Assembly (NCBI GenBank): GCA_026003355.1
Contig: BPHC01000007.1
Location: 1 to 64,000, forward strand
Direction: 5' to 3'
Origin: Cyclobacteriaceae bacterium
Lineage (GTDB): Bacteria > Bacteroidota > Bacteroidia > Cytophagales > Cyclobacteriaceae
Length of the DNA stretch: 64,000 nucleotides
A program made the position numbers and the translations under genes. Under the pieces are notes generated by a model. It did not search any database. It was given only the letters and a program-made list of their open reading frames with translations, and was not told where the DNA came from. Within the stretch, counting starts at the first letter, position 1, and each line of letters opens with the position of its first letter. Of this stretch, positions 19,796-29,760 are shown piece after piece.

Positions 19796-22232
19796 TCAGG
19801 AATTAGTCTTTTGCTGTGTCCGTAAATCCAGAGCAACGCTTATTGCAAACATCAAAATTACCAGCCAGGCGCTGATGCGGGTAATGGTATTGCCAACGGC
19901 ATAAGGTTTTGGTTTAAACCGGAATTCTATTACATGATTACCCGCAGGAATATGCAGCGCCCGCAACACATAATTGGCTCGCAGGATATCAACCGGTTTC
20001 CCGTCCAGCGTTACCTCCCAGCCCTCCGGATAAAAAATTTCCGAGAATACAGCCAGTGAAGGCACTGTGGCGCTGCTGCTATACACCATGTGGTTTGGTT
20101 TATGGCGGGTAAGCGTAATTGTGGCTGTACTGTCGTATGAAAATGCAGGTACCTGGAACTGCTGCACATTCACTACGGCTGTGTAGCGGGTGTTAACACG
20201 GCAGGTTGAAGCGAGTTCTTCATCAGGTGAATTTACGGCTTCCAGCTGGCGGACGAACCAGGCCGCCCCGTTTGCGTACGGGTTAACAAGCACATTGCTG
20301 CGGTTGTATCCATAAAAAATGTAGCGGGTATTCAGCATGTTGAGTGCATGGAGATTTTTAAAATCGGGTTCGCCCTGTTGTGCACTGCTTATCAGCTGGT
20401 TTATGTTTTTCGATATGCAGGAGTCATACAGCTCCTGGTAACGCCTGAGCTTTGCTCCGTGGTAGCCGCCTACCGAGTTATGGTAGTACGAAGTGGTGGC
20501 ATCGTTCATGGGGGCGCTCAGGTTCAGTACACGGTAGTAGGCAGTGTCGGCCAGTACCTGCCTGTCGGCCTGACTCATTTCAATCTGCTGATGGCGCCTG
20601 CTCACATAGTTGGTTTTGGTGAGGTAGCGCCTGTTCACGACAATCAGGTCGGCTGCCATCAGCAAAATCAGAATACTGAAGAACAGCGCGCGGTTATTTC
20701 TTATAAAATTAAAGTACAACACACCGAAGGCCAGCGCCATGAATACCAGCGAACGGAAAGCATCATTTCGCAACATACTGCGACGGTCGGCCTGCAGCGC
20801 CTGCATGAACCATACCGGAAGGTTTTCTTCTCCGTCGCGGAGAAAAGAGAACAGACCTGCACCTGCAATTAACAAAAGGCATAGCCCGCCCGAAATGGCA
20901 AAGGCTGTTAACAGTTTTTTCTTAAGGACTGCATCAGGGCCCTGCTGCAGTATTTTTTCGGCTGCTATGAAACCCAGCAGAGGGAATGACAGAATGGGTA
21001 TGATGAGGGCAAATGTTACCGACCGGAATTTATTGTACCCGGGCAGGTAATGGAAAACAAAATAATTGAATGAAGGAAAATTACTGCCCCAGCTCAATAC
21101 AATGGCCAGCACCGATACGGGTACAAGCCACCAAACATATCGTTTATCAGCCACCAATAAACCGGCAATGAAAAGAAATACCACAATGGCCCCGGCATAG
21201 TAGGGGGCCGACAGAGGTTGGCTGCCCCAGTAAGCCGGTTGATACATTTGCTGCGGGTTGTACGGAATACCCTGTTCCTGCAGGGCTTTGCGCACATGGC
21301 TTTGTTCTTCTTCGAAAAGATTTTTCATACTGGAACCACCCAGTATGTTCGGCACCACCAGGGTTAGGGGTTCAGCTATGCCGTTGCTGTATTCAAATGC
21401 GTATTCCATGGTCAGGCCTTCGGCAGGGGCGCTGGCCTGTCCTGGTAAGGTCCGATTTTCCGCGGATGCTGTATTTGGAATATTCGTTTATGGCCCATAG
21501 GGGTCCGAAAAAACTGCCGACTGCCAGGAGGGCCGCAGGCACCAGCGTGGCCACCGTTTTGATAAAATTAACTATCTGTTTGTTTTTTATGGCATAAATC
21601 AGTTCAACAAGGCCATACACCAATACTATAATCAGCAGGTAGTAAGTAATTTGCAGGTGGTTTTCGCGCAAGTGGAGCGCCAGCCCCAGAGCGGTAAGCC
21701 CGAAGCCCAGCCATTTGCGGTTTCTGAATGCCAGGTGAATGCCCGCGATTACCAGGGGCATGAAGGCAATGGCACCGATGCGTGCGTTGTGTCCGGCCGT
21801 AAGGCCTATGATAAGATAGGTAGAAAGACCAAAACCCAGCGCTCCGGCAATAGCCAGGCCCGGCCGTATCCCGAAAGCTAGCAGCAAAATATAATAGCAT
21901 AAAAAGGCCAGGAAAACATTGTGCACAGGCGCCGGCAGGTTGAGCGACAAAATGCGCTTGCACCACCCCAGCGCCTCGTGCCCCCATTGTACGCTGATAA
22001 GATAGGCCGGCATGCCGCTGAACATGGAAGGACTCCACAGCCCTTCTTCACCGGTTTGATCGCGAAAGTCGCGAAGGGCTTTGGAAGCGCCAACCGACTG
22101 AATGATGTCGTGCTGGCTTATGGTTTTGTTTTCGAAGAATACCGGATGAAACATCACCACGGTTACACCAAGAAAAACAGCTACCGCTAACAGATGCGGC
22201 AGCACGTGCTGGTTAAATGATAGGCTTTTCAT
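19796..22232 (-). CDS. YfhO family membrane protein, one frameshift
   Basis: The joined frames give a product of about 810 residues with a dozen or so membrane helices followed by a C-terminal extracytoplasmic beta domain (AVFSEIFYPEGWEVTLDGKPV.. RALHIPAGNHVIEFRFKP), the standard YfhO layout. The first part starts at ATG 22232 (MKSLSFNQHVLPHLLAV); the second resumes at GQASAPAEGLTMEYAFEYS. The frame changes around 21440-21460, between SIRGKSDLT and GQASAP, consistent with a one-base indel. YfhO of Gram-positives is needed for teichoic-acid glycosylation; in Bacteroidota the role is unknown, perhaps sugar transfer outside the membrane. Confidence 0.85.
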
Positions 22233-22290
22233 GCTGTTATTATGGCGCAAAATAGCAGATAATGGCAAATGCGCGGTTTGCGGCTCCGTA

Positions 22291-23280
22291 TTATCCGCCA
22301 ATCATGGCCATAGATTCGCGCACAGGCGCAGTGTTTCGGTTGGCTTCGGCATCGAAGCCATTGCGCGGACGCTGCGAAAAGGCGCTTAAAAGCACAGAAA
22401 CAAGTTGCTCATCGCTGTACCCGCTGCGCATCAGGTCGCGCAGGCTCAGCACACCGTTATCGTACAGGCAGGTTTTAAGCATACCCTGGGCAGTAACCCG
22501 AATGCGGTTGCAGGTGCCGCAAAATGTACGGCTAAAGGCAGCAATTATGCCCACACTACCCTTATGGCCGGGAATTTCAAAAACCGTGGCGGTGGCCCCC
22601 GGTCCGGTGGGAAGCGGCTTCATATCAGGCCATGCAGCCTGCAGGTGCTCCCGTATCTTTTTGTAATTCCAGGTTAGCATGGCGTAATGAGAGCCCCTAC
22701 CGTTAAAGGGCATTTCCTCAATAAACCTTACGCTTACGGGGTAATTTCGGGTAAGCCCGGCCATGGGGTAAATATCTTCTGTATTTTTGCCCTCCATTAC
22801 TACGGTGTTGATTTTTACCGGAATGCCGTGCTGCAACAGGCTATCGAGCGTGTTTAACACCCTTTTCAGTTCATCCCGGTGTGCAATGGCTTTGAAACGC
22901 CCGGCATCCAGCGTGTCCAGGCTCAGGTTTACCGAGGCTATGCCCAGTTTTTTCAGCTCCGGAACATAAGGGGCTGTAAGCACCCCGTTGGTGGTGAGAT
23001 GCAACTCGTTTACCCCGGGTATTTCCGACAGCCGGTACAAAAGCTTCATCAGGTCAGCACGTACAAAGGGTTCGCCTCCTGTTATGCGTACCTTACTTAT
23101 GCCCAGGGAGGCCAGCAATCGCACCAGCCGGATAATTTCCTCGAAGGTAAGCAGATAAGATTTGGGCAGCCAGTTTAAACCTTCTGGGGGCATGCAGTAA
23201 AAACAGCGCAGGTTGCATCGGTCGGTTACCGACAACCGCAGGTAGGTAAGGGGCCGGTTATGGTTGTCGTACAACGCCAT
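22291..23280 (-). CDS. moaA: GTP 3',8-cyclase, radical SAM
   Basis: MoaA starts molybdenum cofactor synthesis by turning GTP into 3',8-cH2GTP. The radical-SAM cluster motif is RLSVTDRCNLRCFYCMPPEG (C-x3-C-x2-C near residue 22-30). The C-terminal second cluster is seen in SRTFCGTCNRIRVTAQGMLKTCLY, and the protein ends in the essential GG dipeptide. It has 329 residues, normal length. It is separated by 58 bases from the yfhO-like gene downstream and stands divergent from moaD, 162 bases away. Confidence 0.97.
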   Translation of the reverse strand: MALYDNHNRPLTYLRLSVTDRCNLRCFYCMPPEGLNWLPKSYLLTFEEIIRLVRLLASLGISKVRITGGEPFVRADLMKLLYRLSEIPGVNELHLTTNGVLTAPYVPELKKLGIASVNLSLDTLDAGRFKAIAHRDELKRVLNTLDSLLQHGIPVKINTVVMEGKNTEDIYPMAGLTRNYPVSVRFIEEMPFNGRGSHYAMLTWNYKKIREHLQAAWPDMKPLPTGPGATATVFEIPGHKGSVGIIAAFSRTFCGTCNRIRVTAQGMLKTCLYDNGVLSLRDLMRSGYSDEQLVSVLLSAFSQRPRNGFDAEANRNTAPVRESMAMIGG

Positions 23281-23442
23281 GAGCCATTAAAGATAAGTAT
23301 TTTCTGTTTCATGGCTGGCAAGGCATTTTTGGCAGGCCGGCGCAATAAAAATAATGTGCGGTTAAGGGATTGCCATGGCATGTTTTGAAAAGCCCGGCCG
23401 CTTAACATAGCCAATTTGGGCATGAAAAATTACCTTTACCCC

Positions 23443-23685
23443 ATGAAATGTCGCATCAAGGCATTTGGTATTACCCGCGAGATACTGAACGGGAATGAAC
23501 TGGTAATAGAACTGCCCCAGGGGGCTACGGTTGCAGATTTAAAACGCGAGCTTTTTGGCCGTTATCCGCGGCTTACCCGGCTGAGCTCGCTGTTTGTGGC
23601 GGTCAATACCGAATATGCCCCGGAAGACCAAAGGCTGACAGAAGACTGTGAAATTGCCCTTATTCCCCCGGTAAGCGGGGGCTGA
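23443..23685 (+). CDS. moaD: molybdopterin synthase small subunit
   Basis: This 80-residue ubiquitin-like sulfur carrier ends PPVSGG; the terminal glycine is adenylated and thiocarboxylated, then donates sulfur to precursor Z with MoaE. The fold is supported by IKAFGITREILNG, VADLKRELFGRYP and ALIPPVSGG. ATG 23443 gives the usual length; ATG 23416 in frame would add nine residues. moaE follows 87 bases downstream, so the two subunits are probably made from one transcript. Confidence 0.93.
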   Translation: MKCRIKAFGITREILNGNELVIELPQGATVADLKRELFGRYPRLTRLSSLFVAVNTEYAPEDQRLTEDCEIALIPPVSGG

Positions 23686-23772
23686 AGTTTTTGCTTTGTT
23701 TTTACTTGTGCATTAGCGGCAGGTTCTTTACTTTCAACCATTATTCCGGTTGTTTCACCAAACCTTACAGCC

Positions 23773-24204
23773 ATGATTAAAATTACCGAAAAACCCATCG
23801 ACATTCAGAAAGTGATTGACGCCACCTCCAGCCTTGGTGCAGGTGCCATTAACGTATTTGTGGGTACTGTGCGCAACACTGCCCACGGCAAGAATGTGGT
23901 TTGGCTGGAATACGAGGCCTACGAAGGCATGGCTGTAGCCGAAATACGCAAAATAATGGACGAAGCCCACTCGCGCTGGCCCCTGCTGGGAGCGGCGGTG
24001 TGCCACAGGGTAGGCACATTAAAGCCCGGTGAAGCCTCCATTGCCATTGCCGTATCGGCTCCGCACAGAAAAGAATCTTTCGAAGCCTGCGAATTCATAC
24101 TCAATCAGATAAAAACCAAGGTGCCCATCTGGAAGAAAGAGATTTTTGAAGATGGAGAAGAGTGGATTTCTGCCCACCCCACAACTTCCGGCTCCTACAA
24201 CTGA
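23773..24204 (+). CDS. moaE: molybdopterin synthase catalytic subunit
   Basis: MoaE binds MoaD and inserts two sulfurs into precursor Z. Family text: GAINVFVGTVRN near residue 22, WLEYEAYEGMA, VCHRVGTLKPGEASIAIAVSAPHRKESFEAC, and the catalytic KTKVPIWKKEIFEDG with the conserved lysines. Its length, 143 residues, is typical. It follows moaD on the same strand. Its last ten bases overlap a small convergent open frame on the other strand. Confidence 0.96.
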   Translation: MIKITEKPIDIQKVIDATSSLGAGAINVFVGTVRNTAHGKNVVWLEYEAYEGMAVAEIRKIMDEAHSRWPLLGAAVCHRVGTLKPGEASIAIAVSAPHRKESFEACEFILNQIKTKVPIWKKEIFEDGEEWISAHPTTSGSYN

Positions 24205-24320
24205 TGCAGCGCCATAACGGTTAGCGTTACCAGGGTTACGGCTACTATAAAAGTGCCAATGGCGATGAGCAACAAATCGCGGCTAATGGGATTGAGATGG
24301 GTGCGACTAACGGATTTCAT
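24195..24320 (-). CDS. small single-pass membrane protein, 41 residues, unknown
   Basis: An ATG at 24320 opens a 41-codon frame ending TAG at 24195. The first 17 residues are polar and basic (KSVSRTHLNPISRD), followed by one hydrophobic helix (LLLIAIGTFIVAVTLVTLTVMAL) ending HQL. An imperfect -7 box (TACCTTAG) lies upstream on the coding strand. It overlaps the 3' end of moaE by ten bases. Positive-inside topology and a clean helix favour a real small protein, but a chance frame cannot be excluded. I do not recognise a family. Confidence 0.4.
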   Translation of the reverse strand: MKSVSRTHLNPISRDLLLIAIGTFIVAVTLVTLTVMALHQL

Positions 24321-24607
24321 AAGCCAACCTTTTTATTGTTAAGACAATGCTAAGGTAAAAATTGTTCCGCCTAAGATGAACAGGATGTAAGAATTTGTTT
24401 TTATTGATTTTGAAATTTTCTTTTTGATTCTGATTTTAAAAAAGTTAACGCTTTCGGTTTAAGTAATTGCTGGATGGTGCTGCGTATCCTGCTATGAAAT
24501 AGGTACTTACCATCGTCCATCTTTTTAAACACTGCCGCCAAACAGGCTGACATTCGGTAAAATTCGCTGTATAAACGATACACTCTTCCGGTTTTCTGGA
24601 TGTAAGG
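24321..24607. other. A/T-rich intergenic stretch between the small membrane ORF and mobA
   Basis: About 290 bases, richer in A/T than the flanking genes, with several T and A runs near 24400-24440. I see no convincing gene, RNA or terminator hairpin. Short minus-strand frames here have no recognisable protein features. Confidence 0.5.
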
Positions 24608-25194
24608 TTATTCTGCTTTATTAAGTTTTTTAGCCAGGAACGCTTCCCGTTCGGCCGGGGTGTTGATATTAACAATGGTTCGCGCATCAGGCGGGTTTAA
24701 TACAACTGCAGAAATGCTCTCAATAAATCTTCTTACGCTGCGCCCGCCCCGGTTGTAATAGGTAAGCAGGTCGGGCAGCACGTGGCCCTGCCATATCCCC
24801 AGTAAAGGCTCGGGCCGATGGTCGTCCGGATGCCGAAAGCAGGTAACGGAATGTGCCGGGCTGTGATGCCGAACCAGAAAGTCAACAGTCGGGTAATCCA
24901 GTGCCGGCATATCAACCGGGGCAATAAGCCAGGCAGCCCCGGGGTGTTCGGTTAAGGCCGAGAGTATTCCGGCAAGGGGTCCTTCCGATGGGAAGCGGTC
25001 GGCTATTACCGGAAAAGATAAAGCTGGCAATGGTTTCCGGACAGAAATAAAAACCTGCCGGCAAAACAATTCCAGGAGCCGGGCAACCTGTTCGTATTGA
25101 GGCAGGTTTTGATACACCAGCTGCGATTTATCGCTGCCCATACGAATGCTTAAGCCACCGGCCAGAACCAGGCCCAAAAAACCGGGTTAGTCAT
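24608..25194 (-). CDS. mobA: molybdenum cofactor guanylyltransferase, apparent one-base deletion near the start
   Basis: MobA attaches GMP to molybdopterin to make the MGD cofactor of DMSO-reductase type enzymes. The nucleotide loop GLVLAGGLSIRMGSDKSQL is near the N-terminus, with SEGPLAGILSAL and LIAPVDMPAL following. The in-frame start is a TTG at 25177. An ATG at 25194 overlapping the stop of the channel gene (ATGA) would give MTNPVFLGLVLAGG if the run of six T (coding strand; A at 25176-25181) had seven. I therefore take 25194 as the true start and the run as a sequencing deletion. About 195 residues. Confidence 0.85.
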
Positions 25195-25987
25195 GAAATT
25201 CTTTTCCGCAATGCGGGCAAACGTGTCTTTTTTTGTCGGGTTTATGCAGCAGTTCAAAAAAACCGGAGCTGAGAATACCGGCTGGCAAAGCCAGTATAGC
25301 CACCCCTGAAATGGCAAAAAGCCCACCCAGAAATTTGCCCAACGGAGTTATGGGCACTACATCGCCATAACCCACGGTGGTAAGCGTGGCCATGCCCCAC
25401 CACATGGCATCGGGAATGGAGCCAAATTTATCGGGCTGGGCTTGGCGCTCTGCGTAGTACATAAAAAACGAAATGATAATGAGCACAAACAGAATAAACA
25501 CAAAACTTAATACCAGTTGCTCTTTCCGCTCCTTTATAACCTGCCTGAAAATAGACATGGCCTGCATATAGCGGGTAATTTTGAACATGCGGAACAATGC
25601 CATGAGCCTGAATACCCGCATAAATCTCAGGTCCAGCGGCAGAAAGGTGAGGTAAAACGGCAGAAAAGCCATTAAATCAACAATGGCCATTCCGGTGCTC
25701 AGGTATCGAAGCCGTCCCTTAACGGGATCTTTGAATTTGGGATGTTCCACACTGGCATATACCCGGGCCAGGTATTCCAGTGTAAAGAACACGACAGAAA
25801 AAACTTCAAAGCGGTAGAAGAAGAGATGCCACTTCCGGTCGAAAGCCGAAACCGACTGCAGGATTACAGCTAAGATGTTCAGCAGGATTACGGAAATAAG
25901 TACGATTTCAAAAATCCGTTCCGGCAAGCCGCCTTTTTCGGTGGGTTCAAGTGTTAGGTACAGGCGCCTGCGAAAGGTATATTTCAT
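25187..25987 (-). CDS. voltage-gated-like potassium channel (ion transporter) with C-terminal zinc-knuckle tail
   Basis: This 266-residue six-helix channel has a Kv-like plan: helices from about 24-44 and 57-77, an arginine-bearing S4-like segment (RFMRVFRLMALFRMFKITR, residues 121-139), and a pore loop TLTTVGYGD (filter TVGYGD, 204-209). The tail ends HVCPHCGKEFHD, one CxxC plus histidine, half of a zinc ribbon. Potassium selectivity is inferred from the filter. ATG 25987 overlaps the moaC stop by four bases, and its own stop overlaps the mobA start, so the channel is translated within a Moco gene block. A similar channel, with a complete zinc ribbon, lies at 51.3 kb. Confidence 0.88.
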   Translation of the reverse strand: MKYTFRRRLYLTLEPTEKGGLPERIFEIVLISVILLNILAVILQSVSAFDRKWHLFFYRFEVFSVVFFTLEYLARVYASVEHPKFKDPVKGRLRYLSTGMAIVDLMAFLPFYLTFLPLDLRFMRVFRLMALFRMFKITRYMQAMSIFRQVIKERKEQLVLSFVFILFVLIIISFFMYYAERQAQPDKFGSIPDAMWWGMATLTTVGYGDVVPITPLGKFLGGLFAISGVAILALPAGILSSGFFELLHKPDKKRHVCPHCGKEFHD

Positions 25988-26466
25988 GGCTGGGCAGTGT
26001 AATTGCTTTTGCCCCCGGTTTTTTCCAGCAGCCTTATGTCGCGTATAACGATTTCGTGCGAAACCGCCTTGCACATATCGTAAATAGTCAGCGCGGCTAT
26101 TGCGGCTGCTGTCAGGGCTTCCATTTCCACACCGGTTCTCCCGTGCACCGAAACCTGTGTTTCTATAAAAATCCTGTTTTGTTCTGCGCGGATATCAATA
26201 TGCACGTGGTTAAGGGGCAGGGGATGCGCCAGCGGTATGAGGGCCGAAGTGTTCTTGGCGGCCATCGTGCCGGCCAGAATAGCGGTTTGAAATACCGGTC
26301 CTTTGGGAGTTTGTATCTCGTTGTGGTGCAGCAGGGCAGTTAGGCTATCGGGCACCACCAACTCGGCCCGTGCCCGGGCTGTGCGCAGGGTTGCGGCCTT
26401 ATGGCTTACATCAACCATTTGCGGCCTTCCGCTTTCATCCAGGTGTGATAATTTCATATCTTTCAT
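25984..26466 (-). CDS. moaC: cyclic pyranopterin monophosphate synthase
   Basis: MoaC converts 3',8-cH2GTP into cyclic pyranopterin monophosphate. Diagnostic text: LSHLDESGRPQMVDVSHK at the N-terminus, AILAGTMAAKNTSALIPLAHPLPLNHVHI in the middle, and TGVEMEALTAAAIAALTIYDMCKA with the catalytic region near the end. Length is 160 residues, as usual. It is divergent from moeA with 33 bases between starts, so the two promoters must overlap or lie inside that gap. The stop overlaps the channel gene. Confidence 0.96.
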   Translation of the reverse strand: MKDMKLSHLDESGRPQMVDVSHKAATLRTARARAELVVPDSLTALLHHNEIQTPKGPVFQTAILAGTMAAKNTSALIPLAHPLPLNHVHIDIRAEQNRIFIETQVSVHGRTGVEMEALTAAAIAALTIYDMCKAVSHEIVIRDIRLLEKTGGKSNYTAQP

Positions 26467-26499
26467 TCACCGTCCAAATTCAAAGTTACATAAAAGCCT

Positions 26500-27699
26500 A
26501 TGGTAAGCGTACAGCAAGCGGAGGAAATTATACAATCTGTACCGGCAGTGGTGCGCCCGGAAACCGTACCCCTCAACCATGCTGTAAACCGGGTGCTGGC
26601 CGAGGAAGTAACGGCCGACCGCGACCTGCCACCCTTTAACCGCGTGGCCATGGATGGCTTTGCGGTTGACTCACGCGGGTTTTCGCCCGGAAAACGCTAC
26701 ACTGTTGCCGGTATGCAGGCTGCCGGAGACGACCCCCTGCTTTTGGCACATCCTGATACGTGTATTGAAATAATGACCGGTGCTGTGCTGCCAGGCGGTG
26801 CTGATGCCGTTATTCCCTATGAGTGGGGCACGGCTAACGAAACTACATTTACACCACACCCGCACATAACCATAACACCCTGGATGAATGTGCACCGCAA
26901 AGGTACCGATGCCCGGCAGGGGGAAGCCATACTCGCCACAGGAACGGTTATTTCACCGGCCGAAGTGGCTGTACTGGCCTCAGTGGGCAAAGCATCGGTT
27001 AACGTATACGCCTTTCCGGCCACGGCACTCGTTTCTACCGGTAATGAACTGGTGCCCGTGCAGGCAAGGCCTCTGGCCCATCAAATCCGGCAGTCGAATA
27101 CGCCGGCACTTCAGGCTGCCATGGCAACCATGGGCTGGAAGGTTGACCTGTTTCATTTTAAAGATGATTATAACCACCTATACACTTCAATTGAAAATTT
27201 GCTTGGGCAATACGATGTGCTGATAGTTACAGGAGGCGTTTCGAAAGGTAAATTCGATTATCTGCCTCAGGTTCTTGAAAAACTTAAAGTTAAAAAACTG
27301 TTTCACAGCGTTGCCCAGAAGCCTGGCAAGCCTTTCTGGTATGGCCACCGGCCCGATGGAAAGGTGGTGTTTGCCCTGCCCGGTAACCCGGTTTCGGCCC
27401 ATTTGTGCTTTTACCGGTACATCCGGCCATGGATACTGCGCTCCATGAAAGTAACAGTGCCCGGGGTACAGGCCATGCTGGCATCGGAAGTGCGTTTTGA
27501 ACCTCCCCTTACTTATTTCTTACAGGTGCAGATAAGAACGGAGCAGGGCGTGCTTCGGGCTTTTCCGGTGGCCGGCCATGGCTCGGGCGACTTTATAAAC
27601 CTGAAAAACGTACATGGCTTCCTTGAACTGCCGGCTAACCAAAATGAATTTAAAAGCGGAGAGGCCTACACCTTTATACCGTTCCGTACGCCATTTTAA
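26500..27699 (+). CDS. moeA: molybdopterin molybdenumtransferase
   Basis: MoeA inserts molybdate into adenylated molybdopterin. Motifs in order: RVLAEEVTADRDLPPFNRVAMDGFA in domain 1, MTGAVLPGGADAVIPYE, LVSTGNELV, then VLIVTGGVSKGKFDYLP and ALPGNPVSAHLCF in the MPT-binding MoeA/MogA-like domain. The 399-residue length is typical. Mo-dependent enzymes themselves are not seen in the window. Confidence 0.96.
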   Translation: MVSVQQAEEIIQSVPAVVRPETVPLNHAVNRVLAEEVTADRDLPPFNRVAMDGFAVDSRGFSPGKRYTVAGMQAAGDDPLLLAHPDTCIEIMTGAVLPGGADAVIPYEWGTANETTFTPHPHITITPWMNVHRKGTDARQGEAILATGTVISPAEVAVLASVGKASVNVYAFPATALVSTGNELVPVQARPLAHQIRQSNTPALQAAMATMGWKVDLFHFKDDYNHLYTSIENLLGQYDVLIVTGGVSKGKFDYLPQVLEKLKVKKLFHSVAQKPGKPFWYGHRPDGKVVFALPGNPVSAHLCFYRYIRPWILRSMKVTVPGVQAMLASEVRFEPPLTYFLQVQIRTEQGVLRAFPVAGHGSGDFINLKNVHGFLELPANQNEFKSGEAYTFIPFRTPF

Positions 27700-27777
27700 T
27701 ACTGTTAACCGAAAATGCCATAGAAGCCGGCTTCGGCTGGAAATTATCGCTTAACTTTGCCCTTCTTTGCATAAATC

Positions 27778-29108
27778 ATGTTCGAAAGCTTAAGTCTGAA
27801 ACTCGAAAAGGCCTTTCAAACCCTGAAAGGCCAGGGGCGCATTACCGAAATAAACGTTGCCTCCACCATTAAGGAAATACGCAAGGCGCTTATTGATGCC
27901 GATGTAAACTACAAGATAGCCAAAGAGGTTACCGATGAAATTAAACAAAAGGCTCTGGGCCAGAATGTGCTCACTTCGGTTTCGCCCGGGCAGTTGCTGG
28001 TAAAAATTACCAACGATGAGCTTACTGCGCTGATGGGTGGCCAGAGTGAAGATCTGACCCTTACCGGAAACCCGGCTGTGGTGCTTATTGCGGGTTTGCA
28101 GGGTTCGGGTAAAACTACCTTTTCCGGAAAACTGGCCAACTATCTTAAACGCCAGGGGAGGCAGGTGCTGCTGGCAGCCTGCGACATTTACCGGCCAGCT
28201 GCCATTGAACAGTTAAAAACACTTGGCGCGCAGGTGGGTGTTGAGGTCTATGTCGAGCCCGGCAACACCAACGCTGTGGCCATTGCGCTTGCGGCGGTTG
28301 AATATGCCCGGAAACATAATTACCGTGTGGTAATTGCCGATACGGCCGGGCGCCTGGCGGTTGACGAGGAAATGATGAATGAAATTGCCCGGCTGAAAGA
28401 CGCTCTGCAACCTGCAGAAACGTTGTTTGTGGTAGACGCCATGACCGGCCAGGATGCCGTGAACACCGCAAAGGTTTTTAACGAACGCCTGGATTTTACC
28501 GGGGTGGTACTTACCAAACTCGATGGCGATGCCCGGGGCGGTGCCGCCCTTTCCATCAGAAGGGTAGTGAACAAACCCATTAAGTTTATCAGCACCGGTG
28601 AAAAGATGGATGCGCTGGAGCGCTTCTATCCCGAGCGTATGGCTGGCCGCATTCTGGGCATGGGCGATGTGGTTACCCTGGTGGAAAAAGCCCAGCAGGC
28701 ATTCGATGAGGAAGAAACCCGCCGGCTCAATAAAAAAATAAGAAAAAACCAGTTCGACTTTAATGACTTTTTGAGCCAGCTGGAGCAGATTAAAAAAATG
28801 GGTAATATGAAAGATTTGCTGGGCATGATTCCCGGCATGGGCAAGGCCTTGAAGAACGTGGATGTGGATGATGAGGCCTTTAAACCCGTTGAAGCCATTA
28901 TTCGATCGATGACACCCCATGAACGCGAAAATCCGGATATAATAAACGGCAGCCGAAAAAACCGTATAGCCAGAGGAAGTGGCACCACTGTGCAGCAGGT
29001 TAATCAGCTTCTCAAGCAATTTAACGACATGCGAAAATGATGCGTACCATGAACAAAATGAGCGGAGGGAAAAAGGCGCTCTCATCCCTGAATCCCTTTA
29101 ACCGTTAA
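27778..29108 (+). CDS. ffh: signal recognition particle protein Ffh, one-base deletion near the C-terminus
   Basis: Ffh binds signal peptides and SRP RNA and targets membrane proteins with FtsY. The N domain is followed by the G domain: GLQGSGKTTFSGKLA (P-loop), DTAGRL, TKLDGDARGGAALS; the methionine-rich M domain starts near residue 320 (MGNMKDLLGMIPGMGKALK). The open frame stops at 29040 after FNDMRK, but with one more A in the run at 29034-29037 it continues MMRTMNKMSGGKK..NPFNR to TAA at 29108, the usual methionine-rich end. I give the extended coordinate. A possible -7 box TAACTTTG lies at 27752-27759. A strong terminator follows. Confidence 0.93.
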
Positions 29109-29171
29109 GAAACCTTTTGGGCTAGGCTTGCGTTTATAGCTTTAGTTTACAGGTTTTGTAAAATAATTTTA

Positions 29172-29201
29172 ATGCCCTGCCTGTTCAGGGCATTTTTTTT
29201 T
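29172..29201 (+). terminator. intrinsic terminator after ffh
   Basis: ATGCCCTG (29172-29179) and CAGGGCAT (29186-29193) form a perfect 8-bp stem with a 6-base loop, followed by nine T. It separates ffh from the DUF2911 lipoprotein gene. Confidence 0.9.
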
Positions 29202-29227
29202 AAACCATAACCTAAATTTTAAACAGT

Positions 29228-29740
29228 ATGCAACACAAATTAATGTACATCGTTCTGCTTGCCGGCTTTTTTGTAGCCTGCGCACAAGACAAATCCAAAC
29301 GTCCCAGTCCGCCGGCTACGGCTACGGGCACCATTAACGGTATAAACGTTACCGTTGAGTACAGTCGTCCCTCAGTTAAAGGTCGTAAAATTATGGGCGG
29401 CCTGGTGCCTTATGGCGAGGTGTGGCGCACGGGCGCCAACGAAGCCACCACCATTTCGTTCGATAAGGACGTTAAAATAGAAGGGCAGACATTGCCCGCC
29501 GGAAAATACACCCTGTTTACTATTCCGGGCGAACAGGAGTGGAGCATTATCTTCAATAAAAAACTCGGGCAATGGGGCGCTTATGACTACGAAAAAAACA
29601 AAGACCAGAATGCCCTCGTGGTAAAAGTTAAACCCACCGCAACCGAATTTACCGAAATGTTTACAATAGATGTGGGCGCAGGAGCCGTTACCCTGAAATG
29701 GGAAAATACGGCCGTTTCTTTTAAAATAACCGCAAACTAA
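29228..29740 (+). CDS. DUF2911 domain lipoprotein
   Basis: The 170-residue product has a lipoprotein signal (LLAGFFVAC, Cys18) and one DUF2911 domain: VEYSRPSVKGRKIMGGLVPYGEVWRTGANEATTI, then LPAGKYTLFTIPGEQEWSIIFNK and a final beta strand VSFKITAN. The family is common in Bacteroidota and has no established function. It stands alone between two terminators, so it is a monocistronic unit. Confidence 0.92.
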   Translation: MQHKLMYIVLLAGFFVACAQDKSKRPSPPATATGTINGINVTVEYSRPSVKGRKIMGGLVPYGEVWRTGANEATTISFDKDVKIEGQTLPAGKYTLFTIPGEQEWSIIFNKKLGQWGAYDYEKNKDQNALVVKVKPTATEFTEMFTIDVGAGAVTLKWENTAVSFKITAN

Positions 29741-29760
29741 GCGTAAGACTTTTTATTTTT

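Noticed and set aside
23281-23442. Moco riboswitch or CRP/FNR site in the moaA-moaD gap
   Set aside because: I see a -7-like TATCTTTA (23295-23288) for moaA but no inverted repeat at the 29.5-bp spacing, and no structure I could defend as a riboswitch.
24401-24583. 60-codon minus-strand frame after mobA
   Set aside because: A/T-rich, no domain, no start signals; the gene remnant idea cannot be supported.
28213-29085. 290-codon minus-strand frame opposite ffh
   Set aside because: Ffh motifs on the plus strand are decisive.
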